In this document: positions 1 through 8,011 of the stretch, one piece after another
How positions within the stretch are numbered: position 1 is the first letter of the stretch
Layout: the number at the start of each line of letters is the position of its first letter
DNA from: Candidatus Binatia bacterium
GTDB taxonomy: Bacteria > Desulfobacterota_B > Binatia > UBA9968 > JAJDTQ01
Reading direction: 5' to 3'
DNA: 64,000 nucleotides
Assembly (NCBI GenBank): GCA_022827045.1
Contig: JAJDTQ010000253.1
Coordinates: 10,702-74,701 of the forward strand
Made by a program: the position numbers and the translations under genes
The notes under the pieces: model-generated
Seen by the model: the letters and a program-made list of their open reading frames with translations, nothing else
Databases searched by the model: none
What the model was told of the DNA's origin: nothing

Positions 1-719
1 AGCGCACGCAATTGGTTCAGGTAGGAGCCGATCCTGGGGCCGATATAGGCGTTGAAGACCGTCGTCGCGGTGCGCTCGTACTCTCCCTGGAAGGGAGCCG
101 CCTCACTTGAAAGGGTCACGAACAGGTCGGGATGCCGCCGGCCCAGCAGTTCGCCGATGATCCGTTCATGGCCGTCGTTGGCGATGGACCACAGGAGCGA
201 AACCGCCACCGCCTCGACGCCGCGTTCCACGAGCTTTCCGATGGCGCGCTCGGCTTCCGCTTCGTCAAGGTCCACGAGCGCATCGCCCTCGAAATCCATG
301 CGTTCGTTGACCTCGGCGATGAGGGGCTTGGGAACCAGGGGCTCCGGCTTCGCGAGCGCCGCCATGTGGTGCGCTTCGGACTCCGGCAGCCCGGCCACCA
401 CGCCGCCGCGCATCATCAGGATGGTGTCGCCGAACCCGGCGGTGGCGATGAGACCGGTGCGCGCGCCGGTGCGCGTGATCAGCGTGTTATCGCCGATGGT
501 GCAGGCGTGGTAGAAGAGCCGCGTAGCGCTCAACAGGTCGCCCTCGTCGGCCATGCCGAGGTTTCGCGCCGCGTCCCGCACCGCGTCGAGCACGCCCAAG
601 GCGAAGTTCTGAGGCGTCGAGGATGCCTTGCCCAGGATCATGCTCCCCTCGCCGCTCACCGCGACGCAATCGGTGAAGGTACCGCCGATGTCGACGCCGA
701 CGATGTAGGTGTCGCTCAA
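1..719 (-). CDS. Hydantoinase/oxoprolinase A-like (HyuA) subunit, 3' end outside window
   Basis: N-terminal ~239 residues of a HyuA-type ATP-dependent amidohydrolase/carboxylase subunit. The acetate-kinase-like nucleotide motif VGVDIGGTFTDC lies near residues 7-18. It is followed by the family-typical segments FYHACTIGDNTLITR, PLIAEVNERMDFEG and SSEAAPFQGEYERTATTVFNAYIGPRI. The gene runs off position 1, so the C-terminal half and any HyuB partner are not visible. Start choice is open: TTG at 719 gives the usual short N-terminus, but its AGGAG lies only one base away; GTG at 767 overlaps the upstream stop (TAGTG) and would add 16 residues. The protein is very close in pattern to the complete HyuA at 29787-31904, so it is a paralogue. 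The substrate cannot be told; family members act on hydantoins, 5-oxoproline or ketones. Family assignment is firm. Confidence 0.88.
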   Translation of the reverse strand, partial: MSDTYIVGVDIGGTFTDCVAVSGEGSMILGKASSTPQNFALGVLDAVRDAARNLGMADEGDLLSATRLFYHACTIGDNTLITRTGARTGLIATAGFGDTILMMRGGVVAGLPESEAHHMAALAKPEPLVPKPLIAEVNERMDFEGDALVDLDEAEAERAIGKLVERGVEAVAVSLLWSIANDGHERIIGELLGRRHPDLFVTLSSEAAPFQGEYERTATTVFNAYIGPRIGSYLNQLRA

Positions 720-766
720 GCTCCTGTCCCGCGCAGAGTCGGCAGCGAAGGGCCGGCCCGCGGACA

Positions 767-1900
767 CTAGTTTCCGCGCAGTTTCTTGGCGAGCTTCCGG
801 GAGACCTTGCGGTAGAAGTAGGCGTTCTTCACCACGTTCTGGTCGGTGCCGAAGTAGATCTTGGCGCCGGCGGCGCGCTTGCTCTCCACCAGCTTGTTGA
901 GCTGCGAGCCGGCGCGGAACGGCGAGTCGCGCCCGATCACCTTCCAGATGGTGTCCTGGCCCTGCGTCGTCAACATGTAGACCGACAGGAGCTTGGCGAG
1001 ATTGGGATGCGCGCTCGTCTTCGGCACGCTGACCTCGCTTGCGGTACCCGACATGAAATCGTCCATGGTAGCGTAGTCCACCGGGCCTCCCTTGGCCTTG
1101 AGGCGCGAGTAGGCCACCGGCTTGGTGTCGAAGGCGAATATCGGGAACTCGCCCGTGGCCACGCGGTTGTGGACGCCCGTGCGGGTGGTGCCGATGATCG
1201 TACCGTTGGCGACCATGGCGTCGACGATGCGCGTGGCCTCCTCCTCACCCAGATGGATCGCCGCCTCGACCCAGCCGACGGCAAAGACCGTGGTGCCGAT
1301 CTTGCCCTTGTACTTGGGGTCGGTGAAGTCCTTGTACGACCTCGGCAGGTCCTTGGCCTTCACGAGGTTGGTGTTGTAGCCGATGATGTGGATCGAGGCG
1401 CCGATGACCACGGCCGCTCCGTTGATGCCGATCTCCTCGTCCCTCAACCCGGGCATGAGCTTCTTCCAGTCCACGCGCAGGAGGGCTCCGGCCTGATCCG
1501 AGGGGATTGTCTGACGCGACGGGGCGAAGAAGACGTCGGTGCTGGCGGGGCGGCCGGTCTTGGCCTCGTCGATGATCCGCGGCATCAGCTTCGACGCACT
1601 GGGGCCGGGGGTCGTTTTGAGCCGGACGTTGATGCCGTAGGTCTTGTTGAGTCCCTTCTCCAGCGCCGCCATGAGCTTGGGAGAGTTCCAGTCCCCCGAG
1701 CCGAAGACGTTCAACTCGCCTTCCTTTTGCGCCGCGGCGACCAGCTGCTTGAGCGCGTCGCCGCCCGTCTGGGCAACCGCAGGCGCCACGGCTGCGGCGA
1801 TGAACGCCAACACCACAACGGCCGGCAAGGCCGCGAGGGCGGCACGCCGTCCGCTTCGCACAAAAGAACCGGTATCAGAGCGCCCGGAAAGTACCATCAT
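767..1900 (-). CDS. ABC transporter periplasmic substrate-binding protein (family 1)
   Basis: A 377-residue exported binding protein. Its long signal peptide has RRAALAALPAVVVLAFIAA as the core and a probable cut near APAVAQ (residue ~44). The mature part begins LVAAAQKEGELNVFGSG and contains DVFFAPSRQTIPSDQAG, as in the Fe(III)/putrescine/thiamine-type extracellular solute-binding proteins that feed ABC importers. No permease or ATPase gene follows within the window; the next gene downstream on the same strand is the truncated HyuA, which suggests that the ligand is the HyuA substrate or its precursor (inference). Start ATG 1900 has GGAGGTAACG upstream, and a TTGACA/TATGGA promoter lies 48-76 bases further up. 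The ligand is unknown. Confidence 0.85.
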   Translation of the reverse strand: MMVLSGRSDTGSFVRSGRRAALAALPAVVVLAFIAAAVAPAVAQTGGDALKQLVAAAQKEGELNVFGSGDWNSPKLMAALEKGLNKTYGINVRLKTTPGPSASKLMPRIIDEAKTGRPASTDVFFAPSRQTIPSDQAGALLRVDWKKLMPGLRDEEIGINGAAVVIGASIHIIGYNTNLVKAKDLPRSYKDFTDPKYKGKIGTTVFAVGWVEAAIHLGEEEATRIVDAMVANGTIIGTTRTGVHNRVATGEFPIFAFDTKPVAYSRLKAKGGPVDYATMDDFMSGTASEVSVPKTSAHPNLAKLLSVYMLTTQGQDTIWKVIGRDSPFRAGSQLNKLVESKRAAGAKIYFGTDQNVVKNAYFYRKVSRKLAKKLRGN

Positions 1901-1947
1901 CGTCGTTACCTCCGAGAGTGACTGCCGCGCTTCGGCGAACTGGCCTA

Positions 1948-1976
1948 TCCATATTTTGGCCGGAGAACGTTGTCAA
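1948..1976 (-). promoter_or_regulatory. Sigma-70-like promoter upstream of binding-protein gene
   Basis: On the minus strand TTGACA (1976-1971) is followed by a 17-base spacer and TATGGA (1953-1948), about 48 bases before ATG 1900. The -35 box is perfect and the -10 box is half-matching. Its position fits transcription of the binding protein and the downstream HyuA. Confidence 0.5.
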
Positions 1977-1988
1977 CAACGGATACTG

Positions 1989-2441
1989 TCAGGAGCGATA
2001 CCGTTTCGGCGGTTGCGGGTTGTTGGCGGGATTGGTGTCGTGCTTCGCCATGGCAGTCACCGCGGGACCGCCGACAAGCGGGCGCAGTGCGGCCTCCAGG
2101 GTGTCGGCCTTGGCCTTGTCGTAGACCTCGTCGCCGTCCACGTAGAGCGTGAAGGACTTGACGTACTTCGCCTTCTTGGCGGGATCCTCGATGGTGGCCT
2201 TGGTCCAGGCGTAGAGCGGGTACTTGCCGACACCCTGTCGTTCGGCCTCGGCGCAATAGCCGGCGAAGGCGTCGTACTGGCACCGCAGCACCGCGCCGTG
2301 CCGGTCGAGCACGGCGGCAAGCGGTTCGAGGTCCGGATGGCTGTCCCCCGCACGCGCGGCCTCGGCGACTTCGTCTCGGAGGTTGACGCGCAACTGGTAC
2401 AGCCATTCGCGGGTCATGGATTCGGGCGTCTTCTCCGCCAT
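1989..2441 (-). CDS. Conserved-looking small protein of unknown function
   Basis: A 150-residue soluble, acidic/helical protein beginning MAEKTPESMTREWLYQLRVN. It has no signal peptide or membrane segment. The middle part (QYDAFAGYCAEAERQGVGKYPLYAWTK) is rich in aromatic residues and the C-terminal tail is disordered-looking (NPANNPQPPKRYRS). I do not recognise the family. ATG 2441 is preceded by GGGAGAGAG at good spacing. The gene lies between the MFS gene and the binding-protein gene on the same strand. Its stop is about 90 bases before the binding-protein start, with an independent promoter in between, so it probably ends the upstream methyltransferase-MFS transcript. No function is proposed. 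Confidence 0.6.
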   Translation of the reverse strand: MAEKTPESMTREWLYQLRVNLRDEVAEAARAGDSHPDLEPLAAVLDRHGAVLRCQYDAFAGYCAEAERQGVGKYPLYAWTKATIEDPAKKAKYVKSFTLYVDGDEVYDKAKADTLEAALRPLVGGPAVTAMAKHDTNPANNPQPPKRYRS

Positions 2442-2517
2442 GGTCTCTCTCCCGTTCCGGAACTTCCCTTCCAGGATTGCTACGCCGCCTCGCCCGCCGC
2501 GGCCCGCGGCGCCTTCC

Positions 2518-3693
2518 TCACCTCCGCTCGAGCGTCTCCTTCGCCACGAACGCCAGCCCGGCGGCGGCGCCTAGCAGGATGGGCGCGTAGATCAGGAACG
2601 TCCGGCCGGCGCTCATCAGGTCGACAAGCCAACCGCCCACCAGCGGACCCATCACCGCGCCCGACTCGCCCACGGTGCGGCGGAGCCCCTGGAGGCGTCC
2701 CCGGGCCTCCGCCGGGATCACGTCGTAGGTGGACACCGCCAGGGCGCCCAGGGACATCCCCTGGGCGAGGCCGATAACCACCATGATGACCGTGAGTTCG
2801 GGCAGGGTCGAGGCAAACGGAAAGGCCAGGAAGGCGATGCCCGGCAAGGCCGTGCTGGGTACGCTCGCGAACTTTCGCCCGACGCGGTCGGTGATGAAGC
2901 CCGCGGGCAGGATCATGAGCAGGACGAAAACGCCGGAAACGCCGAACAGGCCGCCTACGTGCACCGCGGAGAATCCGAGTTCCACCCCGGCGTACAGCGG
3001 CAGCATGCCTTGAAGCGTCGTTCGGTACATCTGCATGCTGAAGGTCGCGACCACTACTGCCACGAATGTAGCGCGAAGACCGGGGAGGACGTCCGAAACC
3101 TTCCCCCACCAGGCGATCTTGCCCACATGGCCCCGCACGGTGTCTTTCCGGGCCAGCACCGCGGTCACGAACACGGCCAGGGCGACGGCCGCGTAGACCG
3201 TGAACACCATCCTGAACCCCACCCACTGGGCAATGATCCCGCCCGCCACCGGACCGAGGGCCATGCCCGCCGACTTGACCCCCATGAAACCGCTCAACAG
3301 GCGCCCCCGTTGGTGAGGTGAGACCATCTCGACGCCGGACACCTCGCGCCCCATGGTCCACACGCTGTCGCCGACGCCGGCCAGGAACTGCCCGAGAAAG
3401 AGCAGAACGAAATAGGGGGTAACCGCAGTCGTGAAGGCGCCGCCCAGCACCAGGGCGCTCCCCACGAGCATGGTCGTCTTGGCGCCGTAGCGATCCAGGA
3501 GCAAGCCTGCCGGGATCAGGACGATGGTACGGCCCAGCGCATGGGCGGTCACCACCTGAACCGCCAGCCCGGCCGACACCGCGAAGGACTCCGCCAGCAA
3601 GGGGATGGTCGGGAACACCATGCCCTGCCCCAGGCTCATGACGAGGACCGTGCTGTAAAGAAGTGCGAGGCTGCCGGCCCGTGCGCCCGTCAT
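2518..3693 (-). CDS. MFS transporter (12-TM major facilitator)
   Basis: A 391-residue hydrophobic protein with about twelve membrane segments in two halves. The segment LLLDRYGAKTTMLVGSALVLGG after TM2 matches the MFS motif A loop, and GFITDRVGRKFASVPS is the second-half copy. PHQRGRLLSGFMGVKSAGMALGPVAGG is the typical motif C-like region of drug/metabolite exporters. There is no N-terminal signal. It is followed 76 bases later by the unknown 150-residue gene and preceded 27 bases upstream by the methyltransferase gene, so the three are probably one operon. The substrate is unknown; export of a small organic compound is the usual role. Confidence 0.87.
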   Translation of the reverse strand: MTGARAGSLALLYSTVLVMSLGQGMVFPTIPLLAESFAVSAGLAVQVVTAHALGRTIVLIPAGLLLDRYGAKTTMLVGSALVLGGAFTTAVTPYFVLLFLGQFLAGVGDSVWTMGREVSGVEMVSPHQRGRLLSGFMGVKSAGMALGPVAGGIIAQWVGFRMVFTVYAAVALAVFVTAVLARKDTVRGHVGKIAWWGKVSDVLPGLRATFVAVVVATFSMQMYRTTLQGMLPLYAGVELGFSAVHVGGLFGVSGVFVLLMILPAGFITDRVGRKFASVPSTALPGIAFLAFPFASTLPELTVIMVVIGLAQGMSLGALAVSTYDVIPAEARGRLQGLRRTVGESGAVMGPLVGGWLVDLMSAGRTFLIYAPILLGAAAGLAFVAKETLERR

Positions 3694-3720
3694 CGAGAAA
3701 GGACCCGGAGCCGGAACGGG

Positions 3721-4317
3721 TCAGGGCTTGGAGCCGCCGTAGAGGGAGAGCCCGGAGCTTTTCTGATGGCACGCCACGTCCTGGAAGCCGGCGCTCCGGA
3801 ACCAGCCCAGCTGGTCGTCCATCGATGCCGAGCCGCGATCGAGGTTGAAGAACCGGCCGCCGGACCGGATCCGCCCGAAGATCTCCTCGTAGACGGCCTT
3901 GATGGTCTCGCCGACCCGGACGTTGTGGATGGCGTTGCACGAGACCACGAGATCGAACTCGCCTTCGGCAGCCTGGCTCCAGTTCGTCTTGCTGAAATCG
4001 GAGATGACGTACTCGAAGCGGCCCTCGAGCTCCTTCATGCGTTCGCCGCCCAGCTTGGCCATGGCCGCCGAGCCGTCGTGGCACACCGCCGTGCACTGGG
4101 GGAAGGTTTCCAGCAGAAACTTGCTGAGCGCCCCATAGCCGCAACCCACGTCCATGAAACGGAAGGCCGCTTCGCGGTCGAACGACAACAGGCTCGCCAG
4201 CAAGGCGAACTGCTTGGCTCGGAGCGTCTCGTTGCGCATCTGGCGCTGGGCCCAATCCTCGACGTATTCCTCGGAGTTCCAGTCGTGTTGCCGTAGCGGG
4301 TCGGTGATCTGTGCCAT
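3721..4317 (-). CDS. SAM-dependent class I methyltransferase
   Basis: A 198-residue protein with the Rossmann methyltransferase core. Motif I FMDVGCGYGAL is at residues 54-64, the acidic motif II AVCHDGSAAM follows, and motif IV-like FDLVVSCNAIHNV comes next. The C-terminal GGRFFNLDRG strand completes the fold. An upstream in-frame ATG at 4389 would add 24 residues of low-complexity sequence; ATG 4317 was preferred because MAQITDPLRQHDW starts family-like sequence and AGGAGGAGG lies 13 bases before it. The gene is divergent from the UbiD gene, and the space between holds two inverted repeats. The methyl acceptor cannot be predicted. Confidence 0.82.
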   Translation of the reverse strand: MAQITDPLRQHDWNSEEYVEDWAQRQMRNETLRAKQFALLASLLSFDREAAFRFMDVGCGYGALSKFLLETFPQCTAVCHDGSAAMAKLGGERMKELEGRFEYVISDFSKTNWSQAAEGEFDLVVSCNAIHNVRVGETIKAVYEEIFGRIRSGGRFFNLDRGSASMDDQLGWFRSAGFQDVACHQKSSGLSLYGGSKP

Positions 4318-4384
4318 GGATGCTTCTCGACCTCCTCCTGAAGGGTCCTTCAACGTAGCGAAACGAAGACGGAGAACCCCGTTG

Positions 4385-4397
4385 ATCAAAGTTTGAT
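4385..4397. promoter_or_regulatory. Short inverted repeat ATCAAA-G-TTTGAT in divergent intergenic region
   Basis: Perfect 6-bp arms separated by one base, lying between the divergent methyltransferase (start 4317) and UbiD (start 4560) genes. The size and spacing suit a dimeric repressor or a LysR-type regulator, but no regulator gene is adjacent, so the assignment is only positional. Confidence 0.35.
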
Positions 4398-4405
4398 TAG
4401 ACCAT

Positions 4406-4433
4406 ATATCCGCGGATGTCCATCCGCGGATAT
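4406..4433. promoter_or_regulatory. 28-bp inverted repeat with 13-bp perfect arms
   Basis: ATATCCGCGGATG, then TC, then its exact reverse complement. It lies 127 bases before the UbiD start and 89 bases before the methyltransferase start. The tiny 2-base loop and the absence of a T-run argue against a terminator; an operator read on both strands fits better. Confidence 0.45.
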
Positions 4434-4559
4434 CCAGGTTGACAGCGCTGCCCGCCAGGCCATAGATTCAACGACACCGGACACCCCCTCACGACAGCAT
4501 GGGATGGGGCGAGGCCGCGGCAAGGTGCGCATCGAGCGGCGGCGCTCGGAGAGGGAGCC

Positions 4560-6020
4560 ATGACGAAAGAACAGAGGGACGTCGAAGCGGCTCTGGATCT
4601 GCGGGCTTTCACGGAACGGCTCGAGCAGGCCGGGAAGCTCAAGGAGATCAGGGGCGCCCACTGGGACCTGGAGATCGGCGCGCTCACCGAGATCGCGGCG
4701 GAATCCGGCGAGGGCTCGGCGCTGCTCTTCGACGCCATCCCGGATCATCCGGAAGGGTACCGTGTGCTGAGCAACGTCCTCCGGTCCCCGGAATCCGACG
4801 CCCTGGCCTTGGGCATGCCGCCGGATGTCCGCGGCCTGGATGTGGTCCGGGCCGTCAAGGGACGGCTCCAGAACCTGAAGCCCGTTCCTCCTACCGAGAT
4901 CGGTGAATCGCCTCTGCTGGAGAACGTCGCCTTCGACAGCGACGTCAACGTGCTCAAATTCCCCACTCCCAAGTGGCACGCCGACGACGGCGGCCGCTAC
5001 ATCGGCACCTTCACGGCCACGGTCTGCCGCGATCCCGACACCGGATACGTCAACGTCGGCACCTACCGCGTCCAGGTCCACGACGAGAACACGGTGGGGG
5101 TGTGGATGATTCCCGGCAAACACGGCGATCTCATCACCCGGAAGTACTGGGCGCGGGGCGAGAGCTGCCCGGTGGCCGTCGTATGCGGCCTGCCCCCGGG
5201 CATGATGACCGCGAGCGCCGTGGGCATTCCCTGGAACACGAGCGAGTACGACTTCCTGGGGGGCCTCCTGGAAACTCCCGTGGCGGTCATCAAGGGGCAG
5301 AAAACCGGGCTGCCGATACCCGCTTTCGCGGACATCGTGCTCGAAGGACACATCCCGCCCCCCGAGCAGGAGACCCACGAGGAGGGGCCGTTCGGGGAGT
5401 GGCCGGGATACTACGCCTCGGGGTCGCGACAGGCTCCGGTGGTCAAGGTCGAGGCCGTCTACCACCGCGACGACCCCATCATCACCGGCGACCCGCCACT
5501 CCGGACCTTCCTGAACAGCGAGACCCACAAGTACATCCGCTCGGCCAACATCTGGTCGTCGCTGGAGCGCGCCGGCATCCCCGAGGTGCAAGGAGTGTGG
5601 TTTCCGCGGCAGGGCCGCTTCGTGGTCACCGTGGCCATAAAGCAGCGCTACTCGGGCCACGCCAAGCAGGCGGGATACGGCGTCCTCGCCACCCGCGACG
5701 GCGGACGCGACGTGCGCATGGTCGTCGTGGTGGACGAAGACGTGGACATCACCAACATGGGCGAGGTGCTCTGGGCCATGTCCACCCGCTGGGACCCCAG
5801 GACCGACTCCGAGATCCTCGACGTGGCCGCCAGCATCCTCAACCCCAGGCTTTCACCCGAGGACAAGCAGCGCCGGGAGCTGACCACATCCTGCATGGTG
5901 GTGGACGCGTGCCGGCCCTACAGCTGGAAGGACGAGTTTCCGAAGATTTCCGGCGTGAGCGCCGAATACAAGGCCAAGACGCGAGAGAAATGGGGACAAC
6001 TGATCCGGTCTCTGGAGTGA
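4560..6020 (+). CDS. UbiD-family prenyl-FMN-dependent decarboxylase
   Basis: A 486-residue member of the UbiD/Fdc1 family, which uses prenylated FMN for reversible (de)carboxylation of aromatic or alpha,beta-unsaturated acids. The catalytic triad is visible: R170 in NVGTYRVQ, and E275 and E280 in EEGPFGEWPGYY, with the same five-residue spacing as the two glutamates of Fdc1. Family blocks VGIPWNTSEYDFLGGLL and PVAVIKGQKTGLPIPAFADIVLEG are present. ATG 4560 has GAGAGGGAGCC ahead of it. No UbiX prenyltransferase gene is in the window, so the cofactor must be made elsewhere. It is the first gene of a long plus-strand run with a carboxylase-like operon downstream, which points to aromatic-acid or ketone metabolism (inference). 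Substrate unknown. Confidence 0.92.
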   Translation: MTKEQRDVEAALDLRAFTERLEQAGKLKEIRGAHWDLEIGALTEIAAESGEGSALLFDAIPDHPEGYRVLSNVLRSPESDALALGMPPDVRGLDVVRAVKGRLQNLKPVPPTEIGESPLLENVAFDSDVNVLKFPTPKWHADDGGRYIGTFTATVCRDPDTGYVNVGTYRVQVHDENTVGVWMIPGKHGDLITRKYWARGESCPVAVVCGLPPGMMTASAVGIPWNTSEYDFLGGLLETPVAVIKGQKTGLPIPAFADIVLEGHIPPPEQETHEEGPFGEWPGYYASGSRQAPVVKVEAVYHRDDPIITGDPPLRTFLNSETHKYIRSANIWSSLERAGIPEVQGVWFPRQGRFVVTVAIKQRYSGHAKQAGYGVLATRDGGRDVRMVVVVDEDVDITNMGEVLWAMSTRWDPRTDSEILDVAASILNPRLSPEDKQRRELTTSCMVVDACRPYSWKDEFPKISGVSAEYKAKTREKWGQLIRSLE

Positions 6021-6050
6021 CGTCGGTGGTCTACAGACTGGAGGTGAGCC

Positions 6051-7118
6051 ATGAAGACGATCTTCGTTGGCACCGCGGACGGGATCCTCAGATTGGAGCG
6101 AGTAAACGGAGATTGGGAAAACATCGAAAGGATCCTGCCAGGAAATGAGATCAGCGCGATCACCATCAAACCGGACAACAGGGACACGATTTATGCGGCA
6201 ACCCGCGGTAACGGTCTTTACGCCAGTGAAGACGGGGGCGGTCGGTGGGAGAGAAGGGGTGAACAATCGCTGGCTCCGAAGGTCAGGTGCTTGACGATCG
6301 ATCCGTCCAACCCCGCGGTACTGTATGCTGGAGCCGAGCCTGCCAGCCTTTTCGCCAGCGACGACGAAGGAACTACCTGGAAGGAAATCCCTGGGGTTCG
6401 AGCCCTTGCGCAAGAACGGGCCTGGACCTATCCCGTGCCGAACATCGAACCACATGTCAGATCGGTCGTCGTCGATCCCAAGAACTCCCAGCACATTTTC
6501 TTGGCCGCCCAGGTTGGAGGGGTGATTCAGAGCAAGGACGGGGGCAAGAGTTGGAGTGACGTCAGGGACTCCATCGACATGGACGTCCATTCGATTGCCA
6601 TCGATCCACAACAGACAACCACCGTCTATGCAGCCACCGGCGGTGACGAGGCCTACCCCAACCCAAGCCATCCACCCAAGGGAATGCCACTCTACCGCTC
6701 GAACGACGGTGGATTGACGTGGCAGTCCATCACCGAGCAACTGGACCGGACATACGCAATCCCCATCAAGGTAGATCCCGAGAACTCTCAGGTTCTATAC
6801 CTGGGAGTCGGAAGGGACGTGCCGCCGTATTGGCCCAAGCGCGCCAGCATGGGCGATGCGGCGCTTATGCGGAGCACGGACGGCGGGCGGTCCTGGCAAA
6901 GAATGACGAACGGGCTACCAGATCCGCTGATCAGCATGGTGGAATGCATCGAGTTAGACCCCCAAGACTCTGGAAGCCTAGTTATCGCAACCGGGGGAGA
7001 GGGAGCACGATTCGTCAACCTTACCGAGGGTGAGCTGTACCTGAGCCGCGACCGCGGCGAGAATTGGGCCAAACTCAGCGCAACACTGCCGATCATCTAC
7101 TCGCTGGCGGTCCAGTAG
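6051..7118 (+). CDS. BNR/Asp-box beta-propeller protein, cytoplasmic
   Basis: A 355-residue protein with six Asp-box repeats of the S-x-D-x-G-x-x-W type: SEDGGGRW, SDDEGTTW, SKDGGKSW, SNDGGLTW, STDGGRSW and SRDRGENW. These are the signature of sialidase/sortilin-type beta-propellers. It begins MKTIFVGTADGIL with no signal peptide or membrane anchor, unlike the second propeller at 12380. GGAGGTGAGCC precedes the ATG and the gene starts 30 bases after the UbiD stop, so the two are probably co-transcribed. Such proteins are often labelled glycosyl hydrolase, but no sialidase catalytic set is evident. A scaffolding or binding role is the safer reading. Confidence 0.8.
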   Translation: MKTIFVGTADGILRLERVNGDWENIERILPGNEISAITIKPDNRDTIYAATRGNGLYASEDGGGRWERRGEQSLAPKVRCLTIDPSNPAVLYAGAEPASLFASDDEGTTWKEIPGVRALAQERAWTYPVPNIEPHVRSVVVDPKNSQHIFLAAQVGGVIQSKDGGKSWSDVRDSIDMDVHSIAIDPQQTTTVYAATGGDEAYPNPSHPPKGMPLYRSNDGGLTWQSITEQLDRTYAIPIKVDPENSQVLYLGVGRDVPPYWPKRASMGDAALMRSTDGGRSWQRMTNGLPDPLISMVECIELDPQDSGSLVIATGGEGARFVNLTEGELYLSRDRGENWAKLSATLPIIYSLAVQ

Positions 7119-7155
7119 ATCGGGCGCCGCTGGTGACGAACAAAGAAAAAGAGGC

Positions 7156-7183
7156 TTGACACTGTATACAACGAGTGTTACAG
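7156..7183 (+). promoter_or_regulatory. Promoter with embedded TGTATACA palindrome upstream of GntR gene
   Basis: TTGACA (7156-7161) is followed after 16 bases by a weak -10 TTACAG (7178-7183). The perfect palindrome TGTATACA (7163-7170) sits in the spacer. FadR-subfamily GntR regulators commonly bind TGT-N-ACA palindromes, so this is a plausible autoregulatory operator for the gene starting at 7263. Confidence 0.5.
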
Positions 7184-7262
7184 ACGGCTGATTCCTGCGA
7201 CAGGGCATATCCGTAACGCTCCTCGGAAAGGATCGCCTTCACCATTTGAAAGCTGGAAGGAT

Positions 7263-7967
7263 ATGCGCACGACGAAGAGAAATCGGTCTCCTTCCATCGG
7301 CGAAGCCCGCGTATACCGGGGACTCAGGACCGCAATTCTATCCGGGACCTTCGAGCCTGGCGTCCCCCTCATTCAAAAGGATCTGTGCCAGCAATTCCGC
7401 ATCAGCCGAACGCCTGTCAGGGATGCCTTGAACCATCTCCAGGCGGAGGGATTGGTCGTCGCGATTCCGAACAAGGGCGTCTTTGTCCGGACGCTGTCCT
7501 CCAAGGAAATCTATGAGATCTACGGGATCAGAATTCTCCTGGAAGGTGCCGCCGCCAAGAGTGCGGCCGCCAAAGCCGACAAGAGGAGACTCAAGCAACT
7601 CCTCAAAGAGGTTTCGGAGTTGCAACAGACGAAGGAGCAGATGTCTTTCGAATCCGTAAGGCAAACGGGAAGCAGGCTGCACCAGCTCATCATGACGAAT
7701 TCGGGCAACGGAATGATGAAGGAGATACTGGACCGCATCTGGGCGCCGATCGAGATCTCACGAATACCGATCAGAAACTCCAGCGACAGGATTGAGCAGA
7801 TCAACTTCGAGCATGTCGAGATTATCGAGGCGCTTCTGAAACAAGACGGGGAAATGGCAAGCGACCTGATGAAGACACACCTGGAGCGGAGCCGAGAAGC
7901 TCACATAGGGCTTCTCCTTACCAACCCCGTCCCTGCGGAGGATCCCGGTGTCTCATTCGGAGATTGA
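7263..7967 (+). CDS. GntR-family transcriptional regulator (FadR/FCD subfamily)
   Basis: A 234-residue regulator. The N-terminal winged helix (about residues 12-78) contains LIQKDLCQQFRISRTPVRDALNHL, the classic GntR HTH. The remainder is an all-helical FCD ligand domain beginning YEIYGIRILLEGAAAKSA. The FCD metal-type histidines are seen in GSRLHQLI and FEHVEII. The gene begins 44 bases before the HyuA of the carboxylase-like operon and is preceded by its own promoter and palindrome. The natural prediction is local control of 8012-12270, with an organic acid or the operon substrate as effector. The start ATG 7263 has GGAAGG just upstream. Confidence 0.9.
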   Translation: MRTTKRNRSPSIGEARVYRGLRTAILSGTFEPGVPLIQKDLCQQFRISRTPVRDALNHLQAEGLVVAIPNKGVFVRTLSSKEIYEIYGIRILLEGAAAKSAAAKADKRRLKQLLKEVSELQQTKEQMSFESVRQTGSRLHQLIMTNSGNGMMKEILDRIWAPIEISRIPIRNSSDRIEQINFEHVEIIEALLKQDGEMASDLMKTHLERSREAHIGLLLTNPVPAEDPGVSFGD

Positions 7968-8011
7968 AGATCCCGGCCGGCTACTTCTCTTGAGCTTGTG
8001 AGGTCGATCCT

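Noticed and set aside
2480..4255. 591-codon open frame on the minus strand
   Set aside because: It overlaps the MFS and methyltransferase genes in another frame and has the arginine/proline/glycine-rich look of high-GC shadow reading, with no family motifs.
6051..7118. Sialidase or glycosyl hydrolase function
   Set aside because: Asp-box repeats define the propeller fold only; the sialidase arginine triad and catalytic residues are not recognisable.
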